From: Pseudomonas sp. PA27(2017)
Lineage (GTDB): Bacteria > Pseudomonadota > Gammaproteobacteria > Pseudomonadales > Pseudomonadaceae
Direction: 5' to 3'
Assembly (NCBI RefSeq): GCF_001945445.1
Contig: NZ_MSXW01000008.1
Coordinates: 124,001-188,000 of the forward strand
DNA length: 64,000 nucleotides
Shown here: in pieces, positions 35,209 to 44,684 of the stretch
Layout: each line of letters opens with the position of its first letter
Numbering within the stretch: position 1 is the stretch's first letter
Notes under the pieces: generated by a model
Databases searched by the model: none
What the model was told of the DNA's origin: nothing
What the model saw: only the letters and a program-made list of their open reading frames with translations
Position numbers and translations under genes: made by a program

Positions 35209-36396
35209 ATGGCTATCTGCTCAGAAACATCCAGAACACCTGCTGCAGAGAACTCGTGGCCGGCGGTAATCGCAGTGGGCTTGGCGACCTTCGCTGTGGT
35301 GACTACAGAAATGCTTCCGGTCGGACTGTTAACCTCCATCGCGGCAGCATTGCAGACTACAAATGGAACGGCCGGCTTGATGATTTCGCTGCCAGCACTC
35401 TTGGCCGCGGCATTTGCAGCCTTGGTCGTAATCGCCTCTGGGAGCATAGACCGGCGAAAAATCCTATGTGGGTTATTGGTGCTGTTGTTGATCGCCAATA
35501 TCGCGTCTGCTTTAGCACCCAACATGACGTGGATGCTGGCGGCACGTGCATTGGTAGGGTTCTGCATGGGGGGTATCTGGGCGATTGCTGGAGGACTCGC
35601 GGCCCGGCTCGTCCAAGCCAATGCGATCGGCCTGGCGACGTCCATCATATTTGGTGGCGTTTCTGCGGCCTCGGTACTGGGTGTGCCACTCGGCGCGATT
35701 GTTGGGGAGCATCTGGGATGGCGCTGGGCATTTGCGCTGATGGCCCTCCTGAGCGGATCGATCCTGGTGCTGCACCTTGTCGTTATCCCAGCGCTCCCCG
35801 TAATCGGCTCGACAACTGCGCGCCAATTCGTGGAGCAGTTTGGTAATCCCAGGCTGCAAACGGGGCTGCTACTGACCGTACTTCTGGTGGCCGGACACTT
35901 TCTTGCCTTTACATTCGTTCAGCCCCTCCTTCTCGACGTATCCGGCCTGGATGCACGTTGGATAGGTACATTACTTTTCGTTTATGGGGCGGCTGGGCTC
36001 GCCGGAAATTTTTTAGGTGGCACCAATGCCGCTAGCAATACGACCTTGACTTTGGTGGTGATCGCAGCCGGATTGGCACTGACATCAGTAATATTTCTCA
36101 GCCTTGGGCACAAGCCGTCTGCAGGAGTCATTGCACTGCTGTTATGGGGCCTGACTTACGGCGCAGTGTCGGTCTCGCTGATGACACTAATGATGAAAGC
36201 GGCGCCGCAGGCAATCGAGACGGCCTCCGCTCTATACGTGGGTACATTCAACATCGCCATCGCCTTGGGATCGTGGATGGGGGGACAGTTGATTGACACC
36301 ACTGGGCTTACGGGAAACCTCTGGGTGTTTGGCGCATTGGCCACTGCCGCGCTTCTTTTGTCCTTGAGGCTCCACAGGACAGAGAATGCCCCCTAA
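35209..36396 (+). CDS. MFS transporter, DHA1/AraJ-like efflux
   Basis: This 395-residue transporter starts MAICSETSRTPAAENSWPAV with AAGGA eight bases upstream and 21 bases after the first MFS stop, so the two are likely cotranscribed. Features: ATFAVVTTEMLPVGLLTSIA, ASGSIDRRKILCGLLVLLLI, ALVGFCMGGIWAIAGGLAARL. The ISMTLMMKA-like segment SVSLMTLMMKAAPQAIETAS and GSWMGGQLIDTTG near the end are typical of sugar/purine/drug exporters of the NepI-YdhP type. Confidence 0.9.
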   Translation: MAICSETSRTPAAENSWPAVIAVGLATFAVVTTEMLPVGLLTSIAAALQTTNGTAGLMISLPALLAAAFAALVVIASGSIDRRKILCGLLVLLLIANIASALAPNMTWMLAARALVGFCMGGIWAIAGGLAARLVQANAIGLATSIIFGGVSAASVLGVPLGAIVGEHLGWRWAFALMALLSGSILVLHLVVIPALPVIGSTTARQFVEQFGNPRLQTGLLLTVLLVAGHFLAFTFVQPLLLDVSGLDARWIGTLLFVYGAAGLAGNFLGGTNAASNTTLTLVVIAAGLALTSVIFLSLGHKPSAGVIALLLWGLTYGAVSVSLMTLMMKAAPQAIETASALYVGTFNIAIALGSWMGGQLIDTTGLTGNLWVFGALATAALLLSLRLHRTENAP

Positions 36397-36566
36397 CGAA
36401 CCTGAGACCTATTCGATCATCGCCAATGCGGTTATTGCTTGAATCAGTAAAGCGAGGGCGGCCCTTACCACTCACGAATTAATAGCAATGTATCCAGCTG
36501 CTCAGGGTCGGCTTCCATAGCGGGCGCTCAATTGGTGGGCGCCCAATACCAGGATCAGTTTTTCCC

Positions 36567-37115
36567 ATGCGATACGCAGCACTTCATCCGCTCAATTTGC
36601 TCAACCGAATCAATCGCAACGCCTGCATCGCCCTAACCGCTGTAGCCAGTTTCACGATTTTAGCTGGCTGCGTAGCCAATGATGAAAGCGAGAGCGGCGC
36701 TATATCTACCAGCTCTCCGATGGTCTCAACCAGCACCAAACTGTCGCCCCTTAACGAAAGCGACATCACGGGAAATCCGGTTAAGGGAGAGCTTGTATGC
36801 ACCTTCTCCGCCGGGCGCAGCACGTTCTTTTACGTTGCAGGAAACGTGGCAACCAAGGGTGCCTCAGAGGGGATTCTGAAGTTCGGCGACCAGGTGATGA
36901 AGGTCCACGCCCCGGGTGGGTTCGACTCCATGCAACATGGAAACCTGTTCAAAGGCGAGCGTGTGGTGGCCGAAGTGAAGCTGAAGGAAAAAGCCGATCA
37001 GCCTGAGAAAGCTGGAACTGACGGAGCGGCCTCCTTCCCTGCCGCGACCCTCACCTACATCCGAAATGACAGTTCGATGCGTGCCATTGAGGGCGACTGG
37101 GTGTGCGGTCCTTGA
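36567..37115 (+). CDS. Hypothetical lipoprotein
   Basis: This 182-residue protein has an unusually long leader followed by a lipobox (ALTAVASFTILAGC, Cys34), so it is exported and lipid-anchored. The mature part begins with a Ser/Thr-rich linker and then a compact domain starting GELVCTFSAGRSTFFYVAGNV and closing RAIEGDWVCGP, with two cysteines that could pair. No family is recognised. It is followed by a bidirectional terminator. Confidence 0.8.
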   Translation: MRYAALHPLNLLNRINRNACIALTAVASFTILAGCVANDESESGAISTSSPMVSTSTKLSPLNESDITGNPVKGELVCTFSAGRSTFFYVAGNVATKGASEGILKFGDQVMKVHAPGGFDSMQHGNLFKGERVVAEVKLKEKADQPEKAGTDGAASFPAATLTYIRNDSSMRAIEGDWVCGP

Positions 37116-37196
37116 GCAGGCTCGAATTGGCTAGCGGCTCGTATGCTGGAACTGCAGCGTTCTAGCTCAACTGAGCTGCTGAAAGACACACAAAAC

Positions 37197-37224
37197 AAGA
37201 AAGCCCGCATCAGCGGGCTTTCTT
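37197..37224. terminator. Bidirectional Rho-independent terminator
   Basis: A perfect 12-bp stem AAGAAAGCCCGC/GCGGGCTTTCTT with an ATCA loop ends in T/A-rich arms on both strands. It serves the lipoprotein gene on the left and the convergent membrane-protein gene on the right. Confidence 0.88.
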
Positions 37225-37229
37225 GTTCA

Positions 37230-37649
37230 TTATGGCTCAAAGCGCGTACCGCACGCATGGCAAAGCCAAGTGCGGCGCCACTCTTGCAGCTTGTCATACT
37301 GGGAGACGTTGAAATTCCAGTGGCGGACAAAGCCGATCACGCCGACGGCCGCAAGCACCAATCCCATGAGGGATTTGCTCCAGTCAATTTGAGTCAGCTT
37401 CAGGCCATCGTACGCAATGATCGCACCGATAACCGTCATGATGACGGGCCCCAGCAGACGCTTGCCCGGGGGCGGGCCTACGCTCGCCGCCAGATCGGTC
37501 TGGTGACGAGCATTCGTTTCGACCCTGATAGGGCCGTAACCGGTGTGAGTTTGGTGAGTCGATTGAGTGCGAGCAGTACCCGCGGCATGAATAACTGACA
37601 GAAGCTGGACATTTTGTCCCTGACAGTGCGGACAGCAGATGGATTTCAT
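37230..37649 (-). CDS. Zinc-ribbon membrane protein of unknown function
   Basis: This 139-residue protein starts MKSICCPHCQGQNVQLLSVI. Cys pairs CCPHC near the N-terminus and CHACGTRF at the C-terminus could form one zinc ribbon, joined through two hydrophobic spans (GPVIMTVIGAIIAYDGLKL and SLMGLVLAAVGVIGFVRHW). A GGGG-rich site precedes the ATG; a frame 40 codons longer lacks support. It stands alone and may be a small phage-type or housekeeping membrane protein. Confidence 0.75.
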   Translation of the reverse strand: MKSICCPHCQGQNVQLLSVIHAAGTARTQSTHQTHTGYGPIRVETNARHQTDLAASVGPPPGKRLLGPVIMTVIGAIIAYDGLKLTQIDWSKSLMGLVLAAVGVIGFVRHWNFNVSQYDKLQEWRRTWLCHACGTRFEP

Positions 37650-37821
37650 CCCCCGCGCACCAGTTTGCTCGACTGTTAGGCAGCAGCAAAATGAGCCTGG
37701 CTGGCAACGCCAGGGTTGTTGGAAATGATCTGATGACGATGTTGACGTTCCTGAGCCCCTACAAGCCAAGCATCAGGCACTTGCGTGCCGAGCCTCTGAC
37801 CAGGGCTATACCTGAGAGGCC

Positions 37822-39741
37822 TCAGCCCTGGGCCAGAAGACGCCTAACAGTCGTCTTCAGTTTTTTTACGGCAAACGGCTTCAACAGTAGTTCGGTCTGG
37901 CCACTTTTTAGGGCAATAGCCGGGACGGCATTCTCCACGAAACCAGAGATGAACAGCACTTTGAGTGTCGGGTGTCTGTCGAGCGCTGTCACAGCCAATT
38001 CGTCACCACTCATGCCACCGGGCAAGCCGATGTCCGTGATAAGTAACACTGCATCAGATTCCCCCGCCAACTCCAGTAGCGCTTGTGCAGCGGTTTCGAC
38101 CTTTGTGACTCGATAACCCACCTCCTCCAACGCCTCGGCGATGAGGTCACGAATGGCAACCTCGTCGTCGACCACTAGCACTCTGGCGTTATCCACCGGG
38201 AAATCGTGCTCATCACTGGTGGGCAGCCCAACATCGAGAATGGCCGCCTGACTGTGATGCAACGGCAGGAAAAGGCTTACCGAAGTGCCCTTCCCCATTA
38301 CCGACTCGATGCGGGCCTCACCGGATGATTGCTGGGCAAAGCCATACACCATCGAAAGCCCCAGGCCTGTGCCAGAGCCTAGAGGTTTGGTGGTAAAAAA
38401 GGGATCGAACGCACGCTCGAGCACGCTTTGTGGCATCCCCATTCCGGTATCCGTCACGCGCAAAAGTGCGTATTGCCCGGCCTTCAGGGTTGCAGTGGCC
38501 TGCGTGGCATCGATGCGGGTGCGGCTGATCTCGATCTGCAGCCGGCCGCCATGGGGCATGGCGTCACGCGCGTTGATGCACAGGTTCAGTATCGCGTTTT
38601 CCAGCTGGTGGGCGTCACAAAAGCACAGCAAGGCGTTTTCCGGTGCGAGTATCTCCAGTTCTATCCGCGGCGTGAGGGTTCTGCTGATCAGCTCTCTCAT
38701 GTCCTGAGCCAGCATTGCAAGGTCTACGACTGAACTGGCCAAGGGCTGACGCCTTGCGTAGGCCAGCAGTCGGTGCGTCAGCGAGGCAGCGCGACCGGAC
38801 GCAGTCCGGGCGAGTCCGAGGTAGCGAGGCAGCTCCTCCTGATTTCCCTGGTCGATACGCTGTTCCAGCATGTCCAGGCTGCCGGTGATCACAGTCAGCA
38901 GGTTATTGAAGTCGTGGGCCAGCCCGCCTGTTAGCTGGCCCACAGCTTCCATCTTTTGGCTTTGCTGCAATTGCGAGCTTACTTTCTCGAGTGCTTCCTG
39001 ACGCTCCTTGTTCAAGGTGATGTCCCGTGCGACCGCGAAATACAGACCCTGTCGGCGCGCAATCCGCCAGTTCAGGTGCAGCGGTTTGCCATTGGCGCGA
39101 AAGCCCTGGGTATCGAGCTCAGCGATAGCCCCCTTGCCTAGGGTGCGCAGTGCAAACGACAGCTGTGAGGGGGAGATGAAGCTGAAAAATGCACCGTCCT
39201 TGAGTTCTTGGTCGGTATGCCCGGTTTCGGTCTGCCAGGCTGGATTCATCGCCACGATGTCCCCGTCCTCGGACACCGTACAGATCAGGTCGGGGGATAC
39301 ATTCCAGATGCCATCGCGCTCCAGAGTACGACGCTCGACCTCCTGTTCCAGACGGTCATTGACATCGGACAGCGCGTTCAGGGTTCTTCGGAACAAGGCG
39401 CAGACAACGGCCATACCGAACGTGACCAAAGCGAAACTCGCGCTGCTGAGCCAGGCGGTCGAACCATCGTTGAAGCCGATCTCGCCAATGAAGAAATAGT
39501 GGGCGGTCAGCACTGCCAGAACGCAGCCCAGGAGAGACGGGCCAATACCAAAGCAAAAACCGATGAACATCAGCCCAGGTATGAAAAACAGGTACGGTAG
39601 TGCCGTGAAAGGAAGCTGCAAGCGCACCGCGCCACACAGCGCGATCACCATGACAGTGCCCGCATAGCGAACCGGCGTGCTTGGCTGGAAGCGCGCCAGT
39701 CGGCGAACCAGCTCAAGGCTGCGAGAGAGAATACTGATCAA
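37822..39741 (-). CDS. Hybrid sensor histidine kinase with DUF4118 membrane domain, PAS and receiver
   Basis: The order is: membrane spans from about residue 25 (VRYAGTVMVIALCGAVRLQL, LFFIPGLMFIGFCFGIGPSLLGCVLAVLTAHYFF), a PAS domain (GIWNVSPDLICTVSEDGDIVAMNPAWQTETG), HisKA with the phosphoacceptor in LTGGLAHDFNNLLTVITGSL, HATPase (NLCINARDAMPHGG, TGMGMP, GTGLGLSMVYGF) and a C-terminal receiver (VLVVDDEVAIRDLI, phospho-Asp in LITDIGLPG, lysine in LLLKPF). The start is uncertain: a TTG with GGAG six bases upstream is used here; a GTG 25 codons earlier (39816) lacks a site. It acts alone here, with no adjacent output regulator. Confidence 0.9.
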   Translation of the reverse strand: MISILSRSLELVRRLARFQPSTPVRYAGTVMVIALCGAVRLQLPFTALPYLFFIPGLMFIGFCFGIGPSLLGCVLAVLTAHYFFIGEIGFNDGSTAWLSSASFALVTFGMAVVCALFRRTLNALSDVNDRLEQEVERRTLERDGIWNVSPDLICTVSEDGDIVAMNPAWQTETGHTDQELKDGAFFSFISPSQLSFALRTLGKGAIAELDTQGFRANGKPLHLNWRIARRQGLYFAVARDITLNKERQEALEKVSSQLQQSQKMEAVGQLTGGLAHDFNNLLTVITGSLDMLEQRIDQGNQEELPRYLGLARTASGRAASLTHRLLAYARRQPLASSVVDLAMLAQDMRELISRTLTPRIELEILAPENALLCFCDAHQLENAILNLCINARDAMPHGGRLQIEISRTRIDATQATATLKAGQYALLRVTDTGMGMPQSVLERAFDPFFTTKPLGSGTGLGLSMVYGFAQQSSGEARIESVMGKGTSVSLFLPLHHSQAAILDVGLPTSDEHDFPVDNARVLVVDDEVAIRDLIAEALEEVGYRVTKVETAAQALLELAGESDAVLLITDIGLPGGMSGDELAVTALDRHPTLKVLFISGFVENAVPAIALKSGQTELLLKPFAVKKLKTTVRRLLAQG

Positions 39742-40000
39742 ATGTGGCTCCGTTGGGGCCAGGTCGGAAAGCGCAGATGCGAATTGTCGACAGTCGATAC
39801 GGCGGAGGCTTTCCACCGCAGCTAGTTATCGGCAATCGTCCCTGCAGCTTTAAAGGGTTCAGCATCCAGCCCCATAGTTTCTAACTAACAGCCTGATGGC
39901 CAACCATAATTGTGCGGATACAACGAGGTGGTAAGCTCAAGGCACTCAATGAACACCTAGCTTTAGTCTTTCAAGCCCCTTAGTACTCATAGTAGCCGAC

Positions 40001-41791
40001 ATGACCACGTGCAATTTATCGCCCGAAGAAGAACGCGCACGATTGGTCGATGTAGACCGTCTGACCTCGGATTTGGAGAGTGGCTCGGATCCCGTCCTTA
40101 ACAGTATCGTGTTGATGGTCTCCAGCTATTTCAAGGTACCCACCTCGCTGGTCAGCATCATCGAGCGCGACTATCAAGTTTTCAAAGCTCGCGTGGGGAT
40201 GGAGCCTGAACGTACGTCGCGGGAAATGTCGTTCTGCGTCCACGGTCTCGACGAAGGGGCGGTGTTGGAGATATGCGACCCTGTCGCTGATCCGCGCTTC
40301 TCAGATAATCCATTGGTAACAGGTGCTCCGTTCATACGCTATTACGCAGGTGCTCCGCTGACAATCAGCTCAGGGCGGAGCCTGGGCCGGCTTTGCGTTA
40401 TTGACCATAAAACACACTCACCAATGAGCGAGCATGGGCGAACCCTGCTTCGTAACGCAGCTCAGGTGGTGGTGGCGCGATTGGAATCCATACATCGCTC
40501 GCACTACATCGACCCAATGACAGGCTTGCCCAACCGGCAGCGCTTTGACGCGGACATTCAGCAGGGGCTCAAGCAGGACGATCGCGTCGCCATCCTTATT
40601 GAGCCGCTCTCCGCAACGGGGATGGACCGCTTGGCAAAATCGCTCGGGAGCGAGTTTTTCACCCACTTCATGCTGGCGGTCAAAGAGCTGCTCCTGAAGT
40701 TGCTACCCGTTGGGACACGGTTGTACCGCTCCGGTACTCTGGGCTTTGTCGCGCTGCTCAGCCACCGAGCACTGTCGCTGTCAAGCCTGGTCGACAGCAT
40801 GGTACATGCGTTCGAACGGCCGCTGTACTGTGCGGATATTCCGGTTTTCTCTGATGTGGGAATCAGCGTGCTGCAGCTAGAGAGCGAGGCTGGCGCGCCG
40901 ACGGATATCCTGCGCTTGATGTCCAGCATCACCGATGCTGCGCGCCGAAGTGAGCGACGTTGGCTCAACTATGACCCCGCGATCGATTCGAGCCTGCGTC
41001 GCAGCACCGCACTGCTCAATGACATCGAAGCGGCACTTACCGACGCTGATCAGTTCAGGCTGGTCTACCAACCTCGTGTCGATCTGGCCAGCAACCGGTG
41101 CGTTGCCGTCGAGGCACTGCTACGGTGGTCGCACCCTACGCTGGGTGAGATAAGCCCCGCTGAATTCATCCCGCTGGCTGAAACTACCGCCTCGATTCGT
41201 CATATCACCAGTTGGGTGGTACGGCGCGTCTGCGAGCAGTTATCGGCCTGGCGGGCTCAAGGCTTGGAAATGATCGTATCCCTGAACGTCTCGGCACTGG
41301 ATCTGACTGACGGGCACCTGTTCGAGCAGTTGGTCGAAGCTCTGCAAGCGTTCAAGGTGGAACCACGAGTCGTCGAGCTCGAATTCACCGAGAGTGTCCT
41401 GGTAACCGATTTTGAGACCGTGCGAGTTCAGCTGCAACGTTTTCGCGATCTGGGCGTGGGCATTGGGATCGACGACTTTGGCAGTGGTTACAGCAACTGG
41501 GCATACCTGCGCCAGATCCCGGCAACCAGCGTCAAGCTCGATCGCTCATTGCTGGCTGATCTCCAACCGGGTAACAGCGAATGGCACATCATCCGTGGCC
41601 TGATCAGCCTGGTGCGCGACCTTCGCCTGATCGTCGTGGCCGAAGGGGTTGAAACAGAGTTGCATTACCACCTGCTGCGAGGCTGGGGCTGTCAGCAAGG
41701 TCAGGGGTATTACTTCGCCAAGCCATTGTCACCCGTCGACCTTCTTGACTGGTTTAAAAAAGGTGGCGGGCTCTCAGAGCACCATTGCTGA
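40001..41791 (+). CDS. GAF-GGDEF(degenerate)-EAL cyclic-di-GMP phosphodiesterase
   Basis: This 596-residue protein has an N-terminal GAF domain (VSSYFKVPTSLVSIIERDYQVFKARVG, REMSFCVHG, FIRYYAGAPLTISSGRSLGRLCVID), then a GGDEF-like domain opening at DPMTGLPNRQRFDADI. In the latter the active-site loop reads SGTLG instead of GGDEF, so it should not make c-di-GMP. The EAL domain has its motifs: VAVEALLRW, VVELEFTES, GIGIDDFGSGYSNW, SVKLDRSLL and VVAEGVETE. It should therefore degrade c-di-GMP, with the GAF sensing a ligand. There is no signal peptide or membrane span. Confidence 0.9.
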   Translation: MTTCNLSPEEERARLVDVDRLTSDLESGSDPVLNSIVLMVSSYFKVPTSLVSIIERDYQVFKARVGMEPERTSREMSFCVHGLDEGAVLEICDPVADPRFSDNPLVTGAPFIRYYAGAPLTISSGRSLGRLCVIDHKTHSPMSEHGRTLLRNAAQVVVARLESIHRSHYIDPMTGLPNRQRFDADIQQGLKQDDRVAILIEPLSATGMDRLAKSLGSEFFTHFMLAVKELLLKLLPVGTRLYRSGTLGFVALLSHRALSLSSLVDSMVHAFERPLYCADIPVFSDVGISVLQLESEAGAPTDILRLMSSITDAARRSERRWLNYDPAIDSSLRRSTALLNDIEAALTDADQFRLVYQPRVDLASNRCVAVEALLRWSHPTLGEISPAEFIPLAETTASIRHITSWVVRRVCEQLSAWRAQGLEMIVSLNVSALDLTDGHLFEQLVEALQAFKVEPRVVELEFTESVLVTDFETVRVQLQRFRDLGVGIGIDDFGSGYSNWAYLRQIPATSVKLDRSLLADLQPGNSEWHIIRGLISLVRDLRLIVVAEGVETELHYHLLRGWGCQQGQGYYFAKPLSPVDLLDWFKKGGGLSEHHC

Positions 41792-42118
41792 GGTACTTAA
41801 TTTTTCCCTAAAAGGCTGGAAGGGATTCACGCCGCGGCAAATAGCACCGGTTTGAGGTTGATCAATTTCTGGGAATTGAGGTCAGAAGCAATCTCTCTTC
41901 TTCCTGAGACAGCGTTGTCAGAGTTCTAAAGTAATCGAAACCTAAGGTACGGCGGATTGCTGCCCCTCTATAAAACAGCCAGCGGCCATCGTGCCAAAGG
42001 CTAGGTGGATTGCATTCAGATGATAATTTTGTCCATGGATCCGCACCTTCAACGACCTCTAACGATATTCCGAAAGAAGAATTCTCCACCCACCCTAAGC
42101 CGTTGCATTGAGGTCATC
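41792..42118. other. Gap with a possible decayed minus-strand frame
   Basis: A 75-codon minus-strand frame (41862-42089) contains [20 protein letters not shown] and ends SQEEERLLLTSIPRN, which looks like a real protein end. There is no ribosome site and no family is recognised. The rest is the leader of the BdlA-like gene. Confidence 0.35.
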
Positions 42119-43435
42119 ATGTTCGGTTCACAGCTTCGCAATGAGTTGCAAGCATACAAAAATCGCTTTGAAAACGTTGATCAGAAAATGGCGGCGATTC
42201 GCAGCAGCATGGCGATGATTGTGTTCACTCCGACGGGAGAGATCGTGGATGCGAATCAGGCATTTCTGAACGTAGTGGGTTATCACCTCGAAGAGGTGGT
42301 AGGCCAGCACCACCGAATGTTTTGCCCTGTAAGCTTGGCCAATGGCCCGGAGTATCGCCAATTCTGGAGCCGACTTTCCAAGGGTGAAAGTTTCAGCAGC
42401 CGCTTCATGCGGATTACCAAAGATGGCCGCGAAATCTGGCTGGAAGCGACCTATATGCCCGTTCATAACGGCGCGGGTCAGGTGGTGAGCGTTATTAAAA
42501 TCGCAGCCGACATCACCAGGCAGATAGAGGCAGACAACAAGCAAACCAGCCTGCTTACCGCCATCGATCGCTCAATGGCTGTAATTGAATTCAATCTGAA
42601 CGGTGAGGTACTCGAAGCAAACGAAAACTTCCTGACTACCATGGGTTACCGTTTGGACGAGATTCGTGGAAAGCACCACCGCCTGTTTTGCGAACCTGCG
42701 GAGATTAACAGCGATGGCTATCGCCGTTTTTGGCAGCGTTTGAATCAAGGCGACTACATACACGAAATTTTCAAGCGCGTTGCCAAAAATGGCCGTGTCG
42801 TATGGCTTAGAGCGACTTACAATCCTCTTTATGATGTTGCCGGAAAACTGTATGGAGTTGTTAAGTTCGCGAGCGATATCACCGCGCAGGTAGAACGCCG
42901 AAACGCTGAGTCGGAAGCCGCGCAATTGGCCTATGAGATAGCCCGGGAAACGGATGAGAGCTCGGTAAAGGGGGCTGCCACTGTAGATGAGACGATGCAG
43001 GTAGTTCGCGGAATTTCCGAAGAGCTCGATAAGGTATCTGAACAAATTAGCGCACTCAGTACACAATCGGAACGCATCAACAGTATTGTTCAGGTCATCA
43101 GGGGCATCGCCGATCAGACCAATTTACTCGCACTCAATGCAGCGATTGAGGCTGCCAGAGCGGGCGAACTTGGGCGGGGCTTCGCCGTGGTGGCAGATGA
43201 AGTTCGTAACCTGGCGTCTCGAACCAGCCAGGCTACCGTGGAAATCAACGAAGTTGTGCAGTTGAACCAAAACCTGACTCAGAGCGCCGTTGCGAGCATG
43301 TTGGGCAGCCAGGAGAAGGTGAGAAAAGGTGTTGGCCTTGCCGGCCAAGCCGGAGACGTCATGCTGGAAATCCGTACAGAGGCACAGCGAGTGGTGAGTG
43401 CAGTCGGTCAGCTTCGGCAGACCGTTCAAGACTAG
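42119..43435 (+). CDS. BdlA-like PAS-PAS methyl-accepting chemotaxis protein
   Basis: This 438-residue cytosolic transducer starts [20 protein letters not shown] with GAGG five bases upstream. There are two PAS domains with duplicated features ([28 protein letters not shown] and [28 protein letters not shown], each followed by SDITxQ/ADITRQ). The transducer domain has its tip at [39 protein letters not shown]. The layout and length match BdlA of P. aeruginosa, a biofilm-dispersion protein, and Aer-like oxygen/redox sensors. No membrane span. Confidence 0.93.
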   Translation: MFGSQLRNELQAYKNRFENVDQKMAAIRSSMAMIVFTPTGEIVDANQAFLNVVGYHLEEVVGQHHRMFCPVSLANGPEYRQFWSRLSKGESFSSRFMRITKDGREIWLEATYMPVHNGAGQVVSVIKIAADITRQIEADNKQTSLLTAIDRSMAVIEFNLNGEVLEANENFLTTMGYRLDEIRGKHHRLFCEPAEINSDGYRRFWQRLNQGDYIHEIFKRVAKNGRVVWLRATYNPLYDVAGKLYGVVKFASDITAQVERRNAESEAAQLAYEIARETDESSVKGAATVDETMQVVRGISEELDKVSEQISALSTQSERINSIVQVIRGIADQTNLLALNAAIEAARAGELGRGFAVVADEVRNLASRTSQATVEINEVVQLNQNLTQSAVASMLGSQEKVRKGVGLAGQAGDVMLEIRTEAQRVVSAVGQLRQTVQD

Positions 43436-43615
43436 GCCAGGAACAGCCGTCCAAGGCATAACTGGAGACGGGTTCAACCATTGGATCATCTGGCCGGAAA
43501 CGGTCACCCACGAAGGTTCTCTGCTGACCAATCGGACGCATTCAAGTGCCCTGCTCTTTCCGTCGCCACCTACACGGGATAGAGCTACCGATGAAGCGGT
43601 GGCTCACGAGCAAAT

Positions 43616-43981
43616 TTACAATGTCGCAATGGCCTCTATCTCGACCTGCATCCCTTCTAGTGCAAGGCAGGGTGCCGTAGTGAGCGTGCATGCCGGCTTC
43701 ATCTGTCCCCCCCAGGCGCCGTCGACCTCCTCCACTCAAGCCCGCAGCCTCTCCTCGGAGTGATCGACGATCAGCAAGGTCAGCTTGAAAATATTGTTCA
43801 GGCTGGCGCCTCGGTGAGCCAGGGCTGACTTCACATTGGCAAGCGCCTGCTTTGCTTGCTCGGCGAACGATACCGATAACTCACCGCCTTGCCCGGCCAC
43901 GAATATCAGCTGGGCACCGCCGTTCACCTGAGCGAGGTGGGGATATCCATTCGCCGTTGGGTCCACCGTCAGCCGTCTGTT
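43616..43981 (-). pseudogene. RidA-family (YjgF/UK114) pseudogene with an in-frame stop
   Basis: The frame reads RRLTVDPTANGYPHLAQVNG, QLIFVAGQGGELSVSFAEQA, KQALANVKSALAHRGASLNN and KLTLLIVDHSEERLRA, then TGA at 43736-43738. In the same frame it continues VEEVDGAWGGQMKPACTLTT, APCLALEGMQVEIEAIATL and TAA. This is the complete RidA core and C-terminus broken by one stop. The 5' end also lacks an evident start codon. RidA proteins deaminate reactive imines. The gene is recently dead: apart from this stop the family residues are still readable. Confidence 0.8.
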
Positions 43982-44146
43982 TACAGGTGGCGTCGCGCGC
44001 AATGAGCAGCTTCGCACACTGGCTCGGCTGGAAGGCCGCATTTGGGTTGAGGGGAACGTTGCAAGGCTGTGACGCCGCTCAGCGCCTTTCTTGAACGAAT
44101 GGCGCACGATGTGTCATAACGCTATCACCCCTAAGGAAAGGCCATC

Positions 44147-44431
44147 ATGCAAAAGCCGGGATATAACTCACGTACTGCCGAGAAGTTCGTCATCCGCCTG
44201 CCAGACGGCATGCGCAAGGCCATCGAAGATCTGGCCGTCGCCAATCGCAGCAGCATGAACACCGAAATGGTCCTCGCTCTCGAAGCGCACCTCGAAAACC
44301 AGACTCGCCAGAAGCTACTGCTCGATGCCTTGCAGGCTCAGGTCAGCGACGCCAAACTGCCAGCGCGCGAACGGCCTCAGCAGCAGGCTGAAGTCGACTA
44401 TATCGATGGCCTGAAAAGCGGCAACCTCTGA
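44147..44431 (+). CDS. Arc-type ribbon-helix-helix DNA-binding protein
   Basis: This 94-residue protein starts MQKPGYNSRTAEKFVIRLPD with a very good AAGGAAAGG site. The Arc/MetJ fold is clear: beta strand EKFVIRLPDGM, then helices RKAIEDLAVANRSSMNTEMVLALEAHLENQ. A polar tail with LPARERPQQQ follows. It resembles Arc family repressors of Pseudomonas islands and phages. A decayed second copy of its 3' half lies about 2.2 kb further on. Confidence 0.9.
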   Translation: MQKPGYNSRTAEKFVIRLPDGMRKAIEDLAVANRSSMNTEMVLALEAHLENQTRQKLLLDALQAQVSDAKLPARERPQQQAEVDYIDGLKSGNL

Positions 44432-44492
44432 GCAATAGGCAAACCGTGGGCCCGGCCAGTTGAAGTCAGGCGCGTAGCTCTCGGTGCCTCGA

Positions 44493-44604
44493 TTAAGCGC
44501 TGAGCTTGAAGCGGCCCAGCAGGCCATTGAGGCCCTGCGCGAGATGCGCCAACTCGCTACAGGGCGCAGCTGTCTGACTGACACTCGAGGCGCCCTGGAC
44601 TTCA
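44493..44604 (-). pseudogene. C-terminal remnant of a chemotaxis transducer
   Basis: The minus strand reads ASSVSQTAAPCSELAHLAQG and LNGLLGRFKLSA then TAA. The L-A-x-x-L-x-x-L-x-G-R-F-K-L ending is the typical tail of many Pseudomonas transducers. No hairpin tip or ligand domain precedes it. The intact transducer next to it ends differently ([13 protein letters not shown]), so the remnant is from another gene. Confidence 0.6.
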
Positions 44605-44684
44605 AAGACAGCTGCTAAGCCTGATCAGCAAGTCACGTCTTTTCGTGGCTTGGCTACAGGCACACAGCTGCGCCAGTTATTCAC

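Noticed and set aside
44002..44072. A plus-strand tail reading NEQLRTLARLEGRIWVEGNV ending ARL and stop
   Set aside because: It looks like a protein C-terminus but is too short to assign to a family, and it overlaps the disrupted 5' end of the ridA pseudogene.
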